In this document: positions 59,553-64,000 of the stretch, in pieces | Position numbering within the stretch: the first letter of the stretch is position 1 | How the letters are laid out: each line of letters begins with the position of its first letter | Assembly (NCBI GenBank): GCA_020848835.1 | Contig: JADLHJ010000035.1 | Coordinates: forward strand, 1-64,000 | DNA from: Candidatus Hydrogenedentota bacterium | GTDB lineage: Bacteria; Hydrogenedentota; Hydrogenedentia; Hydrogenedentales; SLHB01 | Reading direction: 5' to 3' | Length of the DNA stretch: 64,000 nt | Notes under the pieces: generated by a model | What the model was told of the DNA's origin: nothing | Seen by the model: only the letters and a program-made list of their open reading frames with translations | Database searches by the model: none | Translations under genes and position numbers: made by a program

Positions 59553-60980
59553 GTGCCGACAAATCCATCAATCCGGGCTGACTTTCAGGATTTGGCAACT
59601 ACACGCATGGAGGGCAACAAATTGCGCGAAGCGAGTGACTTACTGGATCGACGTAAGTTCGTCAAGGCTGCCGTGGGCACTTGCGCGACAATCATGGCAG
59701 GCGCCAGTGCTGGCCAGAGGCAGGCGCTCGCCGCCGAACAATCTCGTGAATTAGTGGATATCGACGCACATAATGGCGACGATCTGCAGTCCGCATTGAA
59801 TAGCCATACCGGCGCGGGTCGCGTCCTGCGACTCAAACCTTCCAGCGAAATTCACTGTACGGTCAGGGAAGAAATAATCGCCGGTGAGCGCTCTGACCAT
59901 CCCCTGTTGGTTCCGGAAAACGTGCATCTCGATCTACAAGGGTCAACGCTGTTCCTGGATTGTCGCTCAAACAGCTACGGAGTCCGGCTGTCCAACAATT
60001 CTTCGATCCGCAATGGCACGATTAAGGTGATCCGAAGCGAAGGAAAAGGCTCGCAAGGCTGCTGGCACAGCGGAATAAGTGTGGGGGCCGCCTATGGCCA
60101 TGGCGGAACGCCAGACAAACCAGGACACTTTTCAACCGTGCGCAACTGGACCATCGAAAATATCACCATCAATCAGCCGTTTGAAGCCTCCGCCATCCAA
60201 CTCATGTCTGAAGCCTGCAACGGTGTCATTCGCGACGTGACGGTGCGGGATTCTGCCAAGGCTTTTGTCGGGGTGGGAATGGACTGGGGATCGGTTGGAC
60301 CGATAACGACCGAAGATGCGCAGGTTTTCCGTATGCGGGAACTGTGGGAGCAAAAACTGATTTACTCGACGCACCCGCATGACATTCTGATCGAAAATCT
60401 CCGCGTTGGCCGCCTCACACGCAATGTGGACGGAAACGACGCCGGTGTCCGATGCTCCGCCTGCCACAACATCACGATTCGAAACGTGCACGTGGAGGAA
60501 GCGGCAACTGCAGTAGCGGTGTTCGGCGGCGATTTCGGCTACGAATTTGCGCGCGAAGATCTCCGAGACTTCCAACACACCGGGTATCGAATCGAAGACG
60601 TTCGGATCGAACGGGCATTATTGTATGGAATTGTCCTCAACGGTGCCGCAGACAACATCTACAGGGCACACCGGAATCTAGGTTACGACCCGGTTCGGGA
60701 TCCGGTACATCCGGGCCTCGACCGTCCGGTCCTTCGCAACATTACGCTGCATGGTGGCGGCGAGCGACTGGATCGCCAAGGGATCTTCGCCGTCGCGCTG
60801 ACCGAAGCCCAATTGAACAATCTGGAAATCTCCAACTTCCGCCTAGGAATTCATGTGGAGGATTGGGTCAAAGGCATGCGCTTCAACAATACGCGATTCA
60901 GCAATAATCAAACCGACTCCCGGATCGAAGGCGCCACCGAACCGGCATCCGAAGTGACGTTTAACGATACGCGTACCTGA
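59553..60980 (+). CDS. Tat-exported right-handed parallel beta-helix protein (pectate lyase-like fold)
   Basis: DRRKFVKAAVGTCATIMAG Tat-like signal; repetitive NWTIENITI, NGVIRDVTV, NITIRNVHVEE, NNLEISNFRLG strands. Confidence 0.82.
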   Translation: MPTNPSIRADFQDLATTRMEGNKLREASDLLDRRKFVKAAVGTCATIMAGASAGQRQALAAEQSRELVDIDAHNGDDLQSALNSHTGAGRVLRLKPSSEIHCTVREEIIAGERSDHPLLVPENVHLDLQGSTLFLDCRSNSYGVRLSNNSSIRNGTIKVIRSEGKGSQGCWHSGISVGAAYGHGGTPDKPGHFSTVRNWTIENITINQPFEASAIQLMSEACNGVIRDVTVRDSAKAFVGVGMDWGSVGPITTEDAQVFRMRELWEQKLIYSTHPHDILIENLRVGRLTRNVDGNDAGVRCSACHNITIRNVHVEEAATAVAVFGGDFGYEFAREDLRDFQHTGYRIEDVRIERALLYGIVLNGAADNIYRAHRNLGYDPVRDPVHPGLDRPVLRNITLHGGGERLDRQGIFAVALTEAQLNNLEISNFRLGIHVEDWVKGMRFNNTRFSNNQTDSRIEGATEPASEVTFNDTRT

Positions 60981-61041
60981 GATCTGATTCATTCCGAATT
61001 GCTTATAATCGCCCCACTATTCGCCTTCTTGCTATAGGCTG

Positions 61042-61202
61042 TTAATTAAATATGGGTCGTTTCGCGTGCGCATACAACCTTTCAGTGCACCATGCGCAAT
61101 CCGACCCCTTGTTTCCCATAGATCCCAATCCGCGAGATCCGTGGTCGGTAGAGTGCAACGCGGTGGGCTACATAGTGAGGGCCTTCCAGCGTTGATGCCG
61201 GG
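61042..61202 (+). repeat. degenerate dispersed element, copy 2 (see 40530-40763)
   Basis: Collinear blocks with the 40.5-kb copy. Confidence 0.65.
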
Positions 61203-61342
61203 GAAGTGGACGGCTCCACCCCGCCCCCGATCCGACTCACGCTTATCGACGCTTGCGGGCTCCGATACAATAGCATTGCTGCGTGGGCCTGAGGTGTATT
61301 GCGAATACCGCGTACGTGATCAAAGGCCTTTGACGAAACTTG

Positions 61343-61470
61343 AATATCCCGAAGGGATTCCAGCATGTACCCCAGGGTTGACCCGCCGGAGTCGCTTCGA
61401 CGCAGGCGGGCCTACCCTGGGTAAGCCACACCAGCACCGTGTGAACCCTGAAGGGGTTCTGGCAATTTTT
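61343..61470 (+). repeat. intergenic hairpin element (cccaggg..cccgcc/ggcggg..ccctggg; ccctgaaggggttc)
   Basis: Nested stems cccaggg/ccctggg (61371-61377/61415-61421) and cccgcc/ggcggg (61382-61387/61405-61410). Confidence 0.75.
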
Positions 61471-61573
61471 GTTAGAGATTCTAAGTAATTAAAGAGACAT
61501 ATCAGTGAAAAAGTTTACTAGCGTAAGAATAAGCACGACCGCCGGTAGCGCTACGACTCGGATCGTGTCAAAT

Positions 61574-62368
61574 ATGCACACGCTGAAGCCCGCGCTCGAT
61601 GCATTGTATGAGACGTGGAACCGCCCTGAATTTATCTCGCCAGATCCGCTGCAAACCATGCGCGGATTTGACGACTCCGGCGATCGTGAAATCGCCGGGC
61701 TCATCGCATCGAGTCTCGCGTTTGGCAACGTGAAGCAAATCCTCGCGAGTATTGCCAATGTGCTCGAAGCGATGCCGCGTCCTGCAAAGTGGCTCGACGA
61801 ATCGACGCCGCGCCGCATCGAGTCCACCTTCAAATCGTTTCGACACCGCTATTCCACCGGCGCGGAGTTGACGGCGATGCTCATTGGCGCAAAAAACATC
61901 CGCGAACGCCACGGCAATCTCGGCAACGCCTTTGCCCGCTGCATCGCCGAAGCTGACGAAGACATTCTGCCCGGCCTCCAGCGTTTCATCGATCTATTGA
62001 ATGTGAACGGCAGCGCAAACTACCTGCTTCCCGATCCGCAGCGCGGCAGTGCGTGCAAACGCCTGCACCTGTATCTGCGCTGGATGATTCGCAGCGACGC
62101 GGTGGATCCCGGTGGCTGGACACAAATCAGCCCGGCAAAACTAATCGTCCCCGTAGACACGCATATGCACCGCATCGCAAAGGGCTTGGGGCTGACCAGA
62201 CGCAATGCCGCCGATCTGCGCACCGCGCGCGAAATTACTGCCGCTTTCCGCATTATCGCGCCGGAGGACCCCGTCCGATACGACTTCGCCTTGACACGGC
62301 TGGGCATCAGGAAGGATACTACCCCCGCGCCATTTATGGCCGAATGCAGCGGGCTATTGCTTCGGTAA
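61574..62368 (+). CDS. TIGR02757 (DUF2400) family protein
   Basis: PDPLQTMRGFDDSGDREIAGLIASSLAFGNVKQILASI; LHLYLRWMIRSDAVDPGGW; LIVPVDTHMHRIAKGLGLTRR. Confidence 0.93.
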   Translation: MHTLKPALDALYETWNRPEFISPDPLQTMRGFDDSGDREIAGLIASSLAFGNVKQILASIANVLEAMPRPAKWLDESTPRRIESTFKSFRHRYSTGAELTAMLIGAKNIRERHGNLGNAFARCIAEADEDILPGLQRFIDLLNVNGSANYLLPDPQRGSACKRLHLYLRWMIRSDAVDPGGWTQISPAKLIVPVDTHMHRIAKGLGLTRRNAADLRTAREITAAFRIIAPEDPVRYDFALTRLGIRKDTTPAPFMAECSGLLLR

Positions 62369-62533
62369 TACGCCCGTTTTTCGCAAAAAGGGGGCGTCGC
62401 ATCCGGGGGGATGCGCCGAAGAATTTCCCTGTGTTGTGCCTAAAGGGGATCGGTGCGCCGCACCGTTTTAACTCAAAAATGCCGCGAGCGGCCCTTGGTT
62501 TGGGCGGAAGACTCGCAAATGAAGGAGCGTCAT

Positions 62534-63124
62534 ATGTCATTGCTGGTTACCAAACCTGCGCCTGAGTTCAAAGCGCAAACTGTCCTAGCGGACAATACCA
62601 TTGCCGAGAAATCCCTCTCGGAACTGCGCGGCGACAAGTACGCCGTCGTATTCTTCTATCCGCTGGACTTCACCTTCGTATGCCCGTCGGAAATCGTCGC
62701 GTTCGATCGCAAGCTGAACGAATTCAAGAAGCGCAACTGCGAGGTCATCGGCATCTCGGTCGATTCACAATTCACGCACCTCGCGTGGAAGAACACGCCA
62801 TTAGAAAAGGGCGGCATCGGCAACGTGAAGTTCCCGCTCGTCGCGGATCTCACCAAACAAATCGCGGAACAATATGGCGTGTTGATTAACGGAGCGGTCG
62901 CCTTGCGCGGCTTGTTCCTGATCGACAAGGCCGGTGTCGTGCGCCACGCGGTGATCAATGACCTTCCGCTGGGTCGCAACGTGGACGAAGCCATCCGCAT
63001 GCTCGATGCGTTGCAATACCACGAAACCCACGGGGAAGTCTGCCCCGCCAACTGGCGCGAAGGCCAAATCGCCATGAAGCCGACGGCAGCAGGTGTAGCG
63101 GAGTATCTAGCGAAACAGAACTGA
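62534..63124 (+). CDS. 2-Cys peroxiredoxin (AhpC/TSA)
   Basis: YAVVFFYPLDFTFVCPSEIVAFDRKLNEFKKRNCEVIGISVDSQFTHLAWKNTP; HGEVCPANWREG. Confidence 0.98.
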   Translation: MSLLVTKPAPEFKAQTVLADNTIAEKSLSELRGDKYAVVFFYPLDFTFVCPSEIVAFDRKLNEFKKRNCEVIGISVDSQFTHLAWKNTPLEKGGIGNVKFPLVADLTKQIAEQYGVLINGAVALRGLFLIDKAGVVRHAVINDLPLGRNVDEAIRMLDALQYHETHGEVCPANWREGQIAMKPTAAGVAEYLAKQN

Positions 63125-63173
63125 TAGCTTATTTCACGAGACGATTCTCGCGCTCGTAATTGTAGTTAGACGT

Positions 63174-63210
63174 AAAGAATACTGCCCCACGCAGTGCGGC
63201 AGTATTCTTT
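63174..63210 (+). terminator. Rho-independent terminator of the peroxiredoxin gene
   Basis: 13-bp stem aaagaatactgcc/ggcagtattcttt followed by T-run. Confidence 0.88.
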
Positions 63211-63212
63211 TT

Positions 63213-64000
63213 TTATTTCCGATTAATCCCAACTGTATCCCGCACAACATACAAAGGCCGTCGTTGTGTCTCGATATAATTGCGGCCGACATACTCGCCA
63301 ATAATGCCGATTAAAACGCATTGGATGCCGCCGAGCAGCCAAAGCCCAGCGACTGCCAGCGCAATTAGATTCACGGTATCGCGCGCACCAGAAATCAATA
63401 TCCATGCACACGCGAACAGCGCGCAGAAAATCACCGCGATTCCAACCGCAAACGCGATGCGCAATGGCGCCAGAGAAAAACCGGTGATACTCGTCAACGC
63501 CAGCCGGAAGCTCGAGCCTGTCGTGTATTTCGACTTCCCCGCATGGCGCGGCGCATGATCGTAATCCACCGTCGTCTGCCGAAATCCCGGCCATGAAGTC
63601 AAGGTGCGCACAAGCCTATGCCGCTGCGGACACGCACAGAACACATCGGCAACTTTTCGGTCTAAAATACGGAACTCGCCCGTATCGACCGGCATGTCCC
63701 ATCCGACGAGAAGCCGCATCACCCGATACCAAACGAACGCGAGTGCGCGCTTGATGACGGGTTCGCCGCGACGTGACGTGCGCTTCCCGCCGACAACTTC
63801 ATATCCTTCCTTCCACTTCGCGATGAGGTCTGGCACAACTTCGGGCGGGTCCTGCCCATCCGCGTCCATCACGATGATCGCGTCGCCTTTAGCAGCTTCG
63901 ATGCCCGCGGTCAGCGCCGCCGATTGCCCGAAGTTGCGCGAAAGGAAAATCGCTTTTACCCGCGAATCGTGTTTGTGCAGTTGTGTCAGAATCTCGCGCG
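63213..64000 (-). CDS. glycosyltransferase family 2 (DPM1/GtrB-like), 5' end truncated by window edge
   Basis: Open frame continues to the edge (...VKAIFLSRNFGQSAALTAGIEAAKGDAIIVMDADGQDPPEVVPDLIAKW); C-terminal TMs. Confidence 0.92.
   Translation of the reverse strand, partial: REILTQLHKHDSRVKAIFLSRNFGQSAALTAGIEAAKGDAIIVMDADGQDPPEVVPDLIAKWKEGYEVVGGKRTSRRGEPVIKRALAFVWYRVMRLLVGWDMPVDTGEFRILDRKVADVFCACPQRHRLVRTLTSWPGFRQTTVDYDHAPRHAGKSKYTTGSSFRLALTSITGFSLAPLRIAFAVGIAVIFCALFACAWILISGARDTVNLIALAVAGLWLLGGIQCVLIGIIGEYVGRNYIETQRRPLYVVRDTVGINRK

Noticed and set aside
61066-61488. 140-aa ORF (LEYPEGIPACTPGLTRRSRFDAGG...NPEGVLAIFV)
   Set aside because: Translation of the hairpin repeat element, not a protein gene; used instead as evidence for the repeat.

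Overview
64-kb window of a GC-rich, Gram-negative bacterial chromosome. A planctomycete- or Hydrogenedentota-like source is my inference from family content (PSD1/DUF1549/DUF1553 protein, SUMF1 protein, Ser/Thr kinase, DUF6600, dispersed hairpin repeats); no marker gene proves it. I see about 50 confident protein genes, no rRNA, CRISPR array or transposase, and no tRNA that I noticed by eye. Main blocks: (i) truncated ECF sigma factor at the left edge, missed by the ORF track, divergent from a SUMF1-domain lipoprotein; (ii) MCP with a CZB-like signature in its N-terminal sensor, and a fused E1 alpha/beta 2-oxoacid dehydrogenase; (iii) flagellar operon flgF-G-A-H-I-J-N-L with no flgK, followed by a structured intergenic region upstream of a 5-formyl-THF cyclo-ligase; (iv) secreted S8 protease, glycosidase-like protein, YVTN/phosphoesterase, ManC and GH38 alpha-mannosidase; (v) polysaccharide locus (GT2s, Gmd, Uxs, GT39-like, GT9), where uxs appears to use an AUU start; (vi) arsR-arsM with a dispersed repeat captured in the coding sequence; (vii) lexA with a CTG-N10-CAG candidate operator; (viii) PSD1 protein, YpdA-like flavoprotein plus radical SAM/SPASM pair, DUF6600 protein with 81-bp tandem repeats, and Ser/Thr kinase with four EF-hands. 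The most unusual non-coding signal is several families of short palindromic dispersed repeats in intergenic regions. I found no clear large novel system; the leads most worth following are the repeat families, the putative structured RNA, the AUU start and the flavoprotein/radical-SAM pair.
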